Assembly: GCF_014333615.1 (NCBI RefSeq) | Contig: NZ_JACSCY010000009.1 | Span: forward strand, 62,001 to 126,000 | Direction: 5' to 3' | Source: Hymenobacter citatus | GTDB taxonomy: Bacteria; Bacteroidota; Bacteroidia; Cytophagales; Hymenobacteraceae | Length of the DNA stretch: 64,000 bases | Shown here: positions 34,610 through 43,263 of the stretch, in pieces | How positions within the stretch are numbered: position 1 is the stretch's first letter | Layout of the letters: each line of letters starts with the position of its first letter | Program-made: the position numbers and the translations under genes | Notes under the pieces: generated by a model | What the model saw: the letters and a program-made list of their open reading frames with translations, nothing else | Told to the model about the DNA's origin: nothing | The model's database searches: none

Positions 34610-35992
34610 ATGCAAAACGATAAAATTGTAGTCGGTCTCGACATTGGAACCACCAAAATTTGCGCACTGGTAGGGCGCAAGAATGAATTCGGCAAGCTCG
34701 AAATTTTGGGTATGGGCAAAGCCGTGTCGGAGGGCGTGGTGCGCGGTATCGTGTCCAATATTGACAAAACGGTAGACGCTATCAAGCGTGCCATCCGGCA
34801 GGCCGAAGAGCAATCCGGTATCAATATTGGCGTGGTGAACGTGGGTATTGCTGGCCAGCACATCAAGAGCCTGCAGCACAACGGTAGCATCACGCGCGCT
34901 TCTACCGACAGCGAAATCACGGTGGAGGACGTGAACCGCCTGACCAACGATATGTACCGGCTGGTGACTCCGCCCGGCTCCGAAATCATCCACGTAATGC
35001 CCCAGGACTACAAGGTGGACTACGAGGAAGGTATTATGGATCCGGTGGGCATGTCGGGGGTACGGCTTGAGGGTAACTTTCACATTATCACGGCGCAAAG
35101 CACAGCCATCAATAACATCAACAAGTGCGTAACCAAGGCTGGGCTGGAAATCGACAGCCTGATCCTGGAGCCGCTGTCTTCGTCGATGTCGGTGCTGTCG
35201 GATGAAGAGAAGGAGGCCGGTGTAGCGTTGATCGACATTGGCGGCGGTACCACGGACCTGGCTATTTTCAAGGACGGTATCATCCGCCACGCAGCGGTGC
35301 TACCCTTTGGCGGCAACATTCTGACCAGCGACATCAAGCAAGGCTGCGCCGTGATGCAGAATCAGGCGGAGCAACTGAAGGTGAAGTTCGGCAAAGCCAT
35401 TGCTGAAGAAGCCTCCGAGTACGAAATCGTGAGCATTCCGGGCCTGCGCGACCGGGCTCCCAAGGAGATTTCCTTGAAAAACCTGGCCTACATCATTGAG
35501 GCCCGGATGGAGGAAATTGTGGAGCTGGTGTACGCCGAGATTCAGCGTACCGGCCACGCCGACAAGCTGGCCGCCGGCATTGTGCTGACGGGAGGCGGCT
35601 CGCAGCTGCAAAACCTGGTGCAGCTCACGGAGTACGTAACCGGCATGGATACCCGCATCGGCTACCCCAACGAGCACTTGGGCAAGAGCAAGATAGAGGC
35701 CGTGAAGTCGCCGATGTATGCTACCACGGTGGGCTTGGTATTGGCTGGCTACCGCCCCCTCGACGAGCGTATCAACCAGAGCGTTTACGAGGAGGAGCAG
35801 CCGCAAACCTACTACCAGACGCAAGCTCTAGAGCCGCGCTACACGCCGCCAACGCCCGTAGCGCAACAACCCGCTCCCGCACCGGAGCCGGAAAAACCCA
35901 AGAAACCATCGGGCGCTAGTAAGTTCTTCCAGGACATTATCAGCCGCACCAAAGGCCTGCTCATCGACGATTTCGACGATAAGCAGTATTAG
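34610..35992 (+). CDS. ftsA: Cell division protein FtsA
   Basis: 460 residues. An actin-like ATPase with VVGLDIGTTKICALVG (7-22), IDIGGGTTDLAIF and VLTGGGSQLQNL. The 1C domain lies at about 85-165. The end has a Pro/Gln-rich linker then ASKFFQDIISRTKGLL, an amphipathic helix that anchors FtsA to the membrane. It ties FtsZ filaments to the membrane and to the septal enzymes. An inverted repeat fills the gap to ftsZ. Confidence 0.96.
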   Translation: MQNDKIVVGLDIGTTKICALVGRKNEFGKLEILGMGKAVSEGVVRGIVSNIDKTVDAIKRAIRQAEEQSGINIGVVNVGIAGQHIKSLQHNGSITRASTDSEITVEDVNRLTNDMYRLVTPPGSEIIHVMPQDYKVDYEEGIMDPVGMSGVRLEGNFHIITAQSTAINNINKCVTKAGLEIDSLILEPLSSSMSVLSDEEKEAGVALIDIGGGTTDLAIFKDGIIRHAAVLPFGGNILTSDIKQGCAVMQNQAEQLKVKFGKAIAEEASEYEIVSIPGLRDRAPKEISLKNLAYIIEARMEEIVELVYAEIQRTGHADKLAAGIVLTGGGSQLQNLVQLTEYVTGMDTRIGYPNEHLGKSKIEAVKSPMYATTVGLVLAGYRPLDERINQSVYEEEQPQTYYQTQALEPRYTPPTPVAQQPAPAPEPEKPKKPSGASKFFQDIISRTKGLLIDDFDDKQY

Positions 35993-35999
35993 GTAGTTG

Positions 36000-36103
36000 G
36001 GGTCTTAGGGTCTTGGGGTCTTGGTTTTGCTGTTACGGTAGCAACCTGACTCTGAGTACTCTGCTGAAAACCAAGACCCCAAGCCCCCAAGACCCTAAGA
36101 CCC
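36000..36103. repeat. GGGTCTTAGGGTCTTGG inverted repeat between ftsA and ftsZ
   Basis: The left arm (36000-36028) is the reverse complement of the right arm (36067-36103) except that the right arm carries 8 extra bases, one further near-repeat of its own unit. The loop is 38 bases. It starts 8 bases after the ftsA stop and ends 6 bases before ftsZ. Confidence 0.88.
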
Positions 36104-36109
36104 TTCTAC

Positions 36110-37639
36110 ATGAATTTCACCTTCGATATACCAGCGCAAAACACGTCCATCATTAAGGTGATTGGCGTGGGTGGGGGCGGCTCCAACGCCGTGAACCACA
36201 TGTTCAATCAGGGCATTAAGGACGTTGAGTTTGTTATCTGCAACACCGATAAGCAGGCCCTGGCCTCCTCGACGGTGCCCAACCGCCTGCAAATCGGCCT
36301 GGACCTGACTGAAGGCCTGGGCGCAGGTGCCAACCCCGAGCGGGGAAAGCAGGCCGCTATTGAAAGCAAAGAGCAAATCCGCGAACTGCTGAGCCACGGC
36401 ACCAAAATGGTGTTCATCACGGCCGGTATGGGCGGCGGCACGGGTACCGGCGCGGCCCCCGTTATTGCCCGCGTGGCCAAGGAACTGGACATCCTGACAG
36501 TAGGCATCGTGACAGCACCCTTCATGTTTGAGGGCAAAAAGAAGCGTCAGCAAGCCGAGCAGGGTATCAAAGAACTAAGCGAGAATTGCGATACAGTGCT
36601 GGTGATTCTCAACGACAAGCTCCGCGAGATTTACGGCAACCTACCCATCCGCTCAGCCTTTGCCAAGGCGGATAACGTGCTGAGCACGGCTGCCAAATCC
36701 ATTGCCGAAATCATTACGGTGACGGCCGATGTGAACGTGGACTTTGAAGACGTGAAAACGGTGATGAAGGACTCGGGCGCCGCCGTGATGGGTAGCTCCA
36801 TTACGGAAGGTGAAAACCGTGCCCGTCGTGCCGCCGAGGAGGCCCTGGCTTCGCCGCTGCTCAACAATACTGACATTCACGGCGCCCAGCGCATCCTGCT
36901 CAGCATCATGTCGGGCGACCAGGCAGAGCTGGAAATGGACGAGCTGACCGAAATTACTGAGTGCATTCAGGACAAAGCGGGCCAGAATGCCGAGGTGATT
37001 TTTGGCCACGGCATCGACTCTACCCTGGGCCAGAGCATCCGGGTGACGGTCATTGCCACCGGCTTCGCTCGCGAGGCGCACACCATCACCGACAGCTTGG
37101 TGAGCAAAGAAACGCCTAGCACACCCGAAACACCTGCGCCGGCTGCGCCTGTTGAGCCGCGTTCCGATAACTCGATTGTGCCTACGTTTGGTGCGCCAGC
37201 ATCGGCTCCCGCTCCCGCTCCAATTCCAGCACCTCCGGTTACTCCTGAGCCGCCCAAGGTTACCTTTGACCTGGAAACGTCGCCGTATACCTACGAGCCG
37301 CCCGTTAACCCGTCGCCGACGCCGAACCCGGAGCCGGTGCTGCAACCACAGCCGCAGCAGTATCAGCAGCAGCCGGTGCACGCTACGCCCTACCAGCCTT
37401 CGGCTCGGCCCGCCCACGATGCCCGCGCCGAGGAGCGCCGCCGTCGTTTGCAAGGCCTGAGCAATGGCCTCACCAATGAAGCCATTAAAGACCAGCTAGA
37501 AACGCCGGCCTATCTACGCCGCCAGGTGAAGCTGGAAAACGTGACACCTTCCAGCGAGCAGAACATCAGCCGTTTCAACCTATCAGACGATAACGAGCTA
37601 CTCGGTGACAACCGCTTTCTGCACGACAACGTGGATTAA
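36110..37639 (+). CDS. ftsZ: Cell division GTPase FtsZ
   Basis: 509 residues. GTP-binding GVGGGGSNAVNHM (19-31) and tubulin signature GGGTGTGAAP (108-117), then a synergy region with VDFEDVKTVM. The core ends near residue 325. A long Pro-rich linker (about 330-440) leads to a C-terminal peptide TPAYLRRQVKL, which binds FtsA. The tail extends about 40 residues past it, longer than in E. coli but usual in this phylum. It forms the Z-ring. A strong terminator closes the dcw cluster. Confidence 0.96.
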   Translation: MNFTFDIPAQNTSIIKVIGVGGGGSNAVNHMFNQGIKDVEFVICNTDKQALASSTVPNRLQIGLDLTEGLGAGANPERGKQAAIESKEQIRELLSHGTKMVFITAGMGGGTGTGAAPVIARVAKELDILTVGIVTAPFMFEGKKKRQQAEQGIKELSENCDTVLVILNDKLREIYGNLPIRSAFAKADNVLSTAAKSIAEIITVTADVNVDFEDVKTVMKDSGAAVMGSSITEGENRARRAAEEALASPLLNNTDIHGAQRILLSIMSGDQAELEMDELTEITECIQDKAGQNAEVIFGHGIDSTLGQSIRVTVIATGFAREAHTITDSLVSKETPSTPETPAPAAPVEPRSDNSIVPTFGAPASAPAPAPIPAPPVTPEPPKVTFDLETSPYTYEPPVNPSPTPNPEPVLQPQPQQYQQQPVHATPYQPSARPAHDARAEERRRRLQGLSNGLTNEAIKDQLETPAYLRRQVKLENVTPSSEQNISRFNLSDDNELLGDNRFLHDNVD

Positions 37640-37655
37640 GAGAACAAGTGAAACT

Positions 37656-37700
37656 AAAAACACCGGCCCGCTGAAGTAGCTTCAGCGGGCCGGTGTTTTT
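37656..37700. terminator. Terminator at the end of the dcw cluster
   Basis: A perfect 21-bp stem (37656-37676 with 37680-37700) around a 3-base loop, with A5 at one end and T5 at the other. It serves ftsZ and the convergent SGNH hydrolase gene. Confidence 0.92.
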
Positions 37701-37742
37701 TAAGCCTAACCAGATAGACTGCTTATAGCTGTAGCTGCTGCC

Positions 37743-39119
37743 TCATTTACGATGCTTAGTGGAAGCAGGAGTAGTGGCCGGCTGCGACATTGCCGAGCGG
37801 GTAGGAGTACTAGGCCGCTTCGTTTTTCGCATCTTTTGTGAAGCAGTAACCACATGTAACGTATTCAGACTCTGGGCCAGGTTTTGGAGCGAGTCAGACG
37901 CAGTTTGGCGGCCGTTGAGGGGAGCATAGAGTTCCAAGCTGGATTTGAGCAAGGAATCGGCAGCAACAGCTCGGATTTCGTCCTGATTCATGCCCGAGCG
38001 GTAGAAAAACCAGTCGCGTAACTGCACCCGACGCGGGGCAGTAGCTCCGCCGAGGTCAAGCTGGGTAGGGCGCAGGCGCTCCGCCACGCTACCTTCCTGG
38101 GTGCTATCAACATAGAGTTGGGTAGTCCCGCGCGCGTAGTAGTGCGTAAGGGCTAATTGATGCCAATGATTGTCCGCCACGGGGACTTTACCGGTGATGC
38201 GCTGTCCCTTGGCCGAGTTGTAGGATACTACACCGCTCGGCGCTACCTGTAACGTGCCCACTGCAAGGCCAGCGCTGTCGCGGATAGCCACCAACTGGCC
38301 AGCCGTACCGGTTTTGAAGCGAATAATAGTGGTGAAAGGATGCACCACATCTTCGGGCACCAACCGGATGGCAGGCGCCGGCCGGCTGGCCGTGTTGGTG
38401 AGCTTGATACCCTTGCTTGGGCGGTGGGAGGGTAGGGGTTTGCCTGCGTGCAATGCATCAAAGAGCGAGGGGACGATAGTATGCGCCATTTCCGCATGGC
38501 CCCGGTCGTTGGGGTGTAGCCCATCGTACCAGTAGCCCGTAGTCCAGCGGCCCTGCCCGTCGTCTACGGCGCCGAGTAGATTGATACTGGGCACGTTCCA
38601 ACTCTGGATGAGCAAGTTCATGCGGCGCGTGAAATCGTATTGCTCGGGGCCGTAGTCGTTACGCGTGTAACCGTTGGTAATAATAGGCACCATGCCTTGC
38701 GCCCGTGCCTGGTTGATGAGCGCGACCAGATTGGTCTTGAATTGCTCAAAAATTGGCTGGCCTTTTTCTTTGATGCCTTCATTGCCAAGCGCTAGGGCAA
38801 ACACCACATACTTAGCGTGCTGGGGTAGCAAATCGGCATCGAAGCGCTTTATCACGGCAATGGTATTGTTGCCGGAGACGCTGATGTTGGCCGTTTTCCA
38901 AGGCAACCCTACCCCAGCGGCGGCTCGCTTTGCCAGCAAATCGGAATAAAGCGCCGTGTAGCCGTGTTGGTTGGTAGCTCCCACACCTGCCGGTACAGAA
39001 GAACCCATATACACCAGCTTCAACGAATCTAAGGGAGCAGGGGTAGTAGGTTGCGACTGAGCAAATGCGGCACTACTAGACAAGCTAGCCAGTAAGGAGA
39101 GGAATAGTAAGCGGGACAT
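37743..39119 (-). CDS. Exported SGNH/GDSL hydrolase with LamG-like C-terminal domain
   Basis: 458 residues. Signal peptide 1-20 (AAFAQ). The SGNH domain (about 32-220) begins LKLVYMGSSVPAGVG, where a GSS replaces GDS around the nucleophile Ser41; block III is SGNNT and block V is YDGLHPNDRGHAEMA with the Asp and His. A concanavalin-like beta-sandwich follows (about 250-410; FTTIIRFKTGT, WHQLALTHYYARGTTQLYVD). The basic tail has no T9SS domain. It probably deacylates a sugar or lipid outside the cytoplasm. Confidence 0.85.
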   Translation of the reverse strand: MSRLLFLSLLASLSSSAAFAQSQPTTPAPLDSLKLVYMGSSVPAGVGATNQHGYTALYSDLLAKRAAAGVGLPWKTANISVSGNNTIAVIKRFDADLLPQHAKYVVFALALGNEGIKEKGQPIFEQFKTNLVALINQARAQGMVPIITNGYTRNDYGPEQYDFTRRMNLLIQSWNVPSINLLGAVDDGQGRWTTGYWYDGLHPNDRGHAEMAHTIVPSLFDALHAGKPLPSHRPSKGIKLTNTASRPAPAIRLVPEDVVHPFTTIIRFKTGTAGQLVAIRDSAGLAVGTLQVAPSGVVSYNSAKGQRITGKVPVADNHWHQLALTHYYARGTTQLYVDSTQEGSVAERLRPTQLDLGGATAPRRVQLRDWFFYRSGMNQDEIRAVAADSLLKSSLELYAPLNGRQTASDSLQNLAQSLNTLHVVTASQKMRKTKRPSTPTRSAMSQPATTPASTKHRK

Positions 39120-39227
39120 AGGAGGGGGTAGGGCAGAAAGCAGCGGAGCGTATCGACGCAGAATGCTGGTGCAACGAGCCGTTGAGTTTTTCGCCGTCGT
39201 AACAACAATGCCTGCGGCTGCGCCATG

Positions 39228-39413
39228 CTACGACTTAGGTGGGGTTTCCTTTTCAGGTTGCGCAGGTTCGGCAATTTCCCGGTCGGGGGTGAGTGTGCGC
39301 GGGGCGCGGGCAGGTCGGGCTGCCGGCGAGTGAGGCTCGCGGGCCGTCGTAAAACAACCCATCAACAGGAAAAGCCCCGGCAGGAGCAGCGCGTAGGCAA
39401 ACCAGCGTTTCAT
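39228..39413 (-). CDS. Small lipoprotein
   Basis: 61 residues from the ATG at 39413. A short basic start and hydrophobic run end in LLMGC with Cys20, then a Pro/Arg-rich tail with no known domain. The lipobox is convincing for so small a gene. It is between the SGNH hydrolase and the dihaem gene, same strand. Function unknown. Confidence 0.5.
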   Translation of the reverse strand: MKRWFAYALLLPGLFLLMGCFTTAREPHSPAARPARAPRTLTPDREIAEPAQPEKETPPKS

Positions 39414-39463
39414 GTCGGCAAAGTACACAATTTGCCCGCAAGCAACTGGTTATTGCTTGCTAG

Positions 39464-40588
39464 TTAGGGAGTAAACGGATTGGCAAAACGCTTGTCCTGC
39501 ACAAACGTCGTGTCCGTCAGCGTTTTCAAGAAGGCCACTAGCTGCCGTTTCTGAGTGGCCGAGAGGCTGAGCTGGCTGCTAAACGGCACATTGGTAGCAT
39601 CCAGCATATTGGGGTCGATGTTGGGGCTTTGACGCTGGACATGGTCGCTGTAATGATCCACCACTTCCTCTAGGGTAGTGAAGCGGCCATCGTGCATGTA
39701 GGGGGCTGTGAGGGCAATATTGCGCAGGGTAGGCGCCCGAAATTTGCCGTTGTCGAATGCCTGCTGGGTAGCCTGCCCGCGGCCATTATCCGCGAAGCTG
39801 AGGTCGAGGCCGTTGTTGAAAAAGTCGCGGGCCGTAAACAGTGTGCCGCCGTGGCAGTGGAAACAGTTGGCCCCCGCAATGCCGTGGCTAGGCTCGGGGT
39901 GGTTGTTGAACAGCAGCAGGCCCTGCACCTCATCGGGGGTCAGCACCGACCGGTCGCCTGCAAAGTAGCGGTCATAGCGGGAGTTGGCCGAAATCAGCGT
40001 GCGTTCAAATTGTGCCAGTGCCTTTAGCGTGTTTTCCTCCGTAATAGTTTTCGAGCCGAAAGCCTTCAGAAAGAGGGGAGGGTAGAAGTCGGTTTGCTGG
40101 AGCTTGGCCACGCCCGCGGTCAGCGGCTGGTGCAGCTCTACCTCGTTCTCAATGGGGATGCGAGCCTGCGTTTCGAGGGTCGAGGCGGCGCCGTCCCAGT
40201 TTAGGGTAGTCTCCCATAATAGGTTGGTGAGCGACATAGCGCCGCGCGGATGCTGCCGCCCGTCCACGCCCAGCGCCCGCGCCCGGCCGTCGGTGAAAGC
40301 CTTGCTCTGCTGGTGGCAGGAGCCGCACGACATCGAATTATCACGCGACAAACGCGTTTCGTAAAACAGCATTCGGCCCAGCGCTACGCCTTCGTTGGTG
40401 AGCGGATTATCCGTCGGGATGGTAGGGTTTTGCGGAAAGGTGGCCGGCAGCGGCAGCGCATACGGGGTAGGCGCTATGATTGGGTCTTCCTCTTCCTCAT
40501 CCATCGTACCTTTCGGGCTGCACGCCACGGCCAGTACCAGCACAACGGGCCAAAAACGGCCACGCAGGAAACGGAGTAATGAAGCCAT
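39464..40588 (-). CDS. MauG/cytochrome c peroxidase-type dihaem lipoprotein
   Basis: 374 residues from the ATG at 40588; earlier in-frame codons do not look like protein. Lipobox AVACS with Cys23, acidic spacer, then the two haem-binding motifs C88-GS-C91-H92 and C242-FH-C245-H246. [26 protein letters not shown] and [24 protein letters not shown]-type segments are typical. The family either removes hydrogen peroxide or oxidises protein side chains. Start and end resemble the second dihaem gene at 43264, but no MbnP-like gene lies beside this one. Confidence 0.9.
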   Translation of the reverse strand: [374 protein letters not shown]

Positions 40589-40731
40589 GGGCGGGGTAGA
40601 AAGGGGCATGCAGTAAGCAAGATACACGATAAGGCCGCAACGTTGCGTGCCGGGCAAATGGTTTCGGGTTACCAATAGGAGGCAAGTTGTAGAACGCCTA
40701 CCCCTGGCATTTGCGTATTTTGGGCGCACGT

Positions 40732-42030
40732 ATGCGCTACCTTCCCGTTGCCTTCCTGCACGAATACCGGCCGCAGGTATTCTTTCTGTTACGCTGGCTG
40801 TTTCTGAGCGCCATTATCGGATTGCTAGCCGGCACGGCCTCGGCGGGGTTTCTGGCAGCGCTGGCCTGGGCCACCGAGTGGCGCGAGCTGCACCCTTGGA
40901 TTATCTGGTGGCTACCAGCGGGCGGCCTGCTCATCGGCCTGATGTACCACTACCTGGCAGGTAGGGCCGAAAAAGGCAACAACCTGATTCTGGATGAAAT
41001 CCACCAGCCGCAACACACGCTGCCGCTGCGCATGGTGCCGCTGGTGCTCCTGGGCACGGTACTCACGCACCTGTTTGGCGGCTCAGCGGGCCGCGAGGGC
41101 ACGGCCGTACAAATGGGCGGCACCCTCGCCGACCAGCTCATGCGTCCGCTACGCTTACACCGCCGCGAGCGGAAATTGCTGCTCATTGCGGGCGTCAGTG
41201 CTGGTTTCGCGTCCATTTTCGGTACGCCGCTGGCCGGGGCGGTGTTTGGGCTGGAAGTTTTTCTGATTGGCCGCCTGCGCTACGATGCCATCCTGCCCAG
41301 CTTCCTGGCCGCCATCAGCGCCGATTATGTAACGCGCTGGTGGGGGCTGTATCTGCCCGATGTACATGGCCTTGGCCACACGCACTACCCCCACATGGTA
41401 GCGCCCACGGCCAGTGTGCTAGGGCTGCTGAGTGCCGCCGCGGCGGGCATCGCCTTTGGGCTGGCAGGTCGGGCATTTGCCTCTGCTACGCACTTGGTGA
41501 GTGGTTTCTACAAAAAGCTGATTGCCTACCCACCCCTGCGCCCGGTGGTAGGCGGGGCCGTGGTGGCGTTGCTGGTGTGGATGCTAGGCACCACGCGCTA
41601 CATCGGGCTAGGTGTGCCCGTAATCGTCGAGTCGTTCAGTGTGCAGTTGCCGGCGTATGCGTTTGCGCTCAAAATCCTGCTCACGGCGCTTACGTTGGGC
41701 GCCAGCTTCAAAGGGGGCGAAGTGACGCCATTGTTTTTTGTGGGCGCTACCCTGGGCAACGCCTTGGCGCTGCTGCTGCCGCTGCCGTTGCCACTGCTGG
41801 CGGGCATGGGGTTCGTGGCAGTTTTTGCGGGCGCGGCCAATACGCCCTTAGCCTGCACTCTTATGGGGCTGGAGCTATTTGGGGCCGAAGGAGGGCTGTA
41901 CATCGGCTTGGCGTGCGTGGTAAGCTACCTGTTCTCCGGGCACCAGGGCATCTACAGTGCCCAGATAGTGGGGGAAAGTAAACACGGACTTTGGGGTAGG
42001 CAAACGGGCAAGCATTTGCGGGAGCTGTAG
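40732..42030 (+). CDS. ClC-family chloride channel or transporter
   Basis: 432 residues from the ATG at 40732 (a TTG at 40711 is possible). About ten membrane helices. Selectivity segments: GSAGREGTAVQMGG near residue 119, in which Thr replaces the usual Pro of GxEGP, GFASIFGTPLAGAVFGLE, and GASFKGGEVTPLFFVGATLG. It moves chloride or a similar anion, or fluoride, through the inner membrane; exchange versus channel cannot be told safely. No CBS domain. It is divergent from the dihaem gene and ends at a large inverted repeat. Confidence 0.9.
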   Translation: MRYLPVAFLHEYRPQVFFLLRWLFLSAIIGLLAGTASAGFLAALAWATEWRELHPWIIWWLPAGGLLIGLMYHYLAGRAEKGNNLILDEIHQPQHTLPLRMVPLVLLGTVLTHLFGGSAGREGTAVQMGGTLADQLMRPLRLHRRERKLLLIAGVSAGFASIFGTPLAGAVFGLEVFLIGRLRYDAILPSFLAAISADYVTRWWGLYLPDVHGLGHTHYPHMVAPTASVLGLLSAAAAGIAFGLAGRAFASATHLVSGFYKKLIAYPPLRPVVGGAVVALLVWMLGTTRYIGLGVPVIVESFSVQLPAYAFALKILLTALTLGASFKGGEVTPLFFVGATLGNALALLLPLPLPLLAGMGFVAVFAGAANTPLACTLMGLELFGAEGGLYIGLACVVSYLFSGHQGIYSAQIVGESKHGLWGRQTGKHLREL

Positions 42031-42034
42031 GGAG

Positions 42035-42216
42035 TGGTGAAGTGGTGAGGTTGTGAAGTTGTGAATGAAAACCTCTGTCATCCTGAGCTTACGAAGGAAT
42101 TTATGTCAGTTGAACAAGTCGTTGTTACGTCAGTCGTTCACACGTGAGAAGATCCTTCGCAAGCTCAGGATGACAGAGGTTTTCATTCACAACTTCACAA
42201 CCTCACCACTTCACCA
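42035..42216. repeat. Perfect 56-bp inverted repeat between convergent genes
   Basis: Arms at 42035-42090 and 42161-42216 match over all 56 bases. The outer part carries GTGAAGTTGTGAA words, as near murD, and the inner part GTCATCCTGAGC, as between crtW and mraZ. The 70-base loop holds TCGTTCACACGTGAGAA, also present at 20393-20409. It fills the gap exactly, from 4 bases after the ClC stop to 1 base before the end of the next gene. Confidence 0.95.
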
Positions 42217-42217
42217 T

Positions 42218-43210
42218 TTATTTCACCAAATACTTCGTCTGCTTGAAGCTGTACCCAACGGCTAGCACAATGCGGCCAGCGCTGGCGGGGTGGTCGGTGG
42301 TGGCGGTGTAAACTGGGAGTTGCACGCTGGTATTCAGGGAGAAGTTCTTATAGTACACATCAAGGCCGGGGCCGAGTAGGGCGTCGTTCATCTCGTGCTC
42401 GTGCGTGAGCTGACCGTCCAGCATTTCGCCCTTGGTGCGCTCGTAGTAGAACTGCGCCGAGGGATAAACCTGCCAGTTAGGCCCCAAGGGTAGGCGGTAG
42501 AACAGGGTAGCAAAATTGGTGGCGCTAGGCGCGATGCTGTTCTGGAAGCTGTTGCGGGTGGTGCGGCGGTAGCTGGCATTCACGCTCAGCCCGAAGTTGT
42601 GCAGGCTACCGATGTAGTTGGCGTACACAAACCCATCCGTAGTGCCGGTGCCTACTTGGTTCAGCATAGCGTAGCGCTGGCCGGCGGCGTTGGTGCGGCG
42701 GTAGTCGCCCGTGGGCAGCTTCACGCCGCCGCCCACAATCAGGCGGCTCTGAATGCCCAGCGTCTCGATATTGCGGATGAGGTGGTAGCCTGCGAAAACC
42801 GTTACGTCGCCCACGCCGGCCACATTGAGTTGCTGGCCGTTGCTCTGGCTGGTGTTCATGACGTAGGGTACAAAGGCGTTCAATTCCAGCCGGCGAGCCA
42901 GAAAATACTTGCCGCGCAGCTCCACTACACGGTAGGCCTCATAGTCGGTAGGGTCGCCCTGGTGGTTGTGCTTGTAACCCGTGTCGGAGTTTGGATTCGA
43001 TGGAACAAACGGCTGCACGCCTGCCGGAAACAGCCGGTGGGGCTGCCCAAGCAGCTGGTAGCCATTGAACACGCGGTAGCGGTGCATGATCGAAAAGCCG
43101 CTCTGGTTGTCGTAGGGCGTGATACCCATAAAGCAGCCGCAAATATCGCAGGCCCAGGTAGGCACGGCGAGTAGCAGAAACGCCAGGGTAGGCAGTACTA
43201 TTTTATTCAT
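42218..43210 (-). CDS. CDICGC-motif outer-membrane beta-barrel protein
   Basis: 330 residues. A signal peptide of about 20 residues is followed at once by CDICGCFMGITPYDN (Cys21, 24 and 26), a possible metal site. The rest is rich in amphipathic beta-strands with an aromatic end, as in an outer-membrane barrel of the MetA-pathway or transporter type. It is the last gene of a minus-strand group with an MbnP-like protein and a dihaem enzyme. Its partners and the Cys motif suggest copper or another metal; direct function is unknown. Confidence 0.8.
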   Translation of the reverse strand: MNKIVLPTLAFLLLAVPTWACDICGCFMGITPYDNQSGFSIMHRYRVFNGYQLLGQPHRLFPAGVQPFVPSNPNSDTGYKHNHQGDPTDYEAYRVVELRGKYFLARRLELNAFVPYVMNTSQSNGQQLNVAGVGDVTVFAGYHLIRNIETLGIQSRLIVGGGVKLPTGDYRRTNAAGQRYAMLNQVGTGTTDGFVYANYIGSLHNFGLSVNASYRRTTRNSFQNSIAPSATNFATLFYRLPLGPNWQVYPSAQFYYERTKGEMLDGQLTHEHEMNDALLGPGLDVYYKNFSLNTSVQLPVYTATTDHPASAGRIVLAVGYSFKQTKYLVK

Positions 43211-43263
43211 GTGAAAAGCAAAAAGGAATGAAAGGCTGCTAACCTTGCAGCGGCAGCACGCGC

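Noticed and set aside
36653..37453. 266-codon Arg-rich antisense frame within ftsZ
   Set aside because: Product is low-complexity Arg/Gly; mirror of the Pro-rich FtsZ linker.
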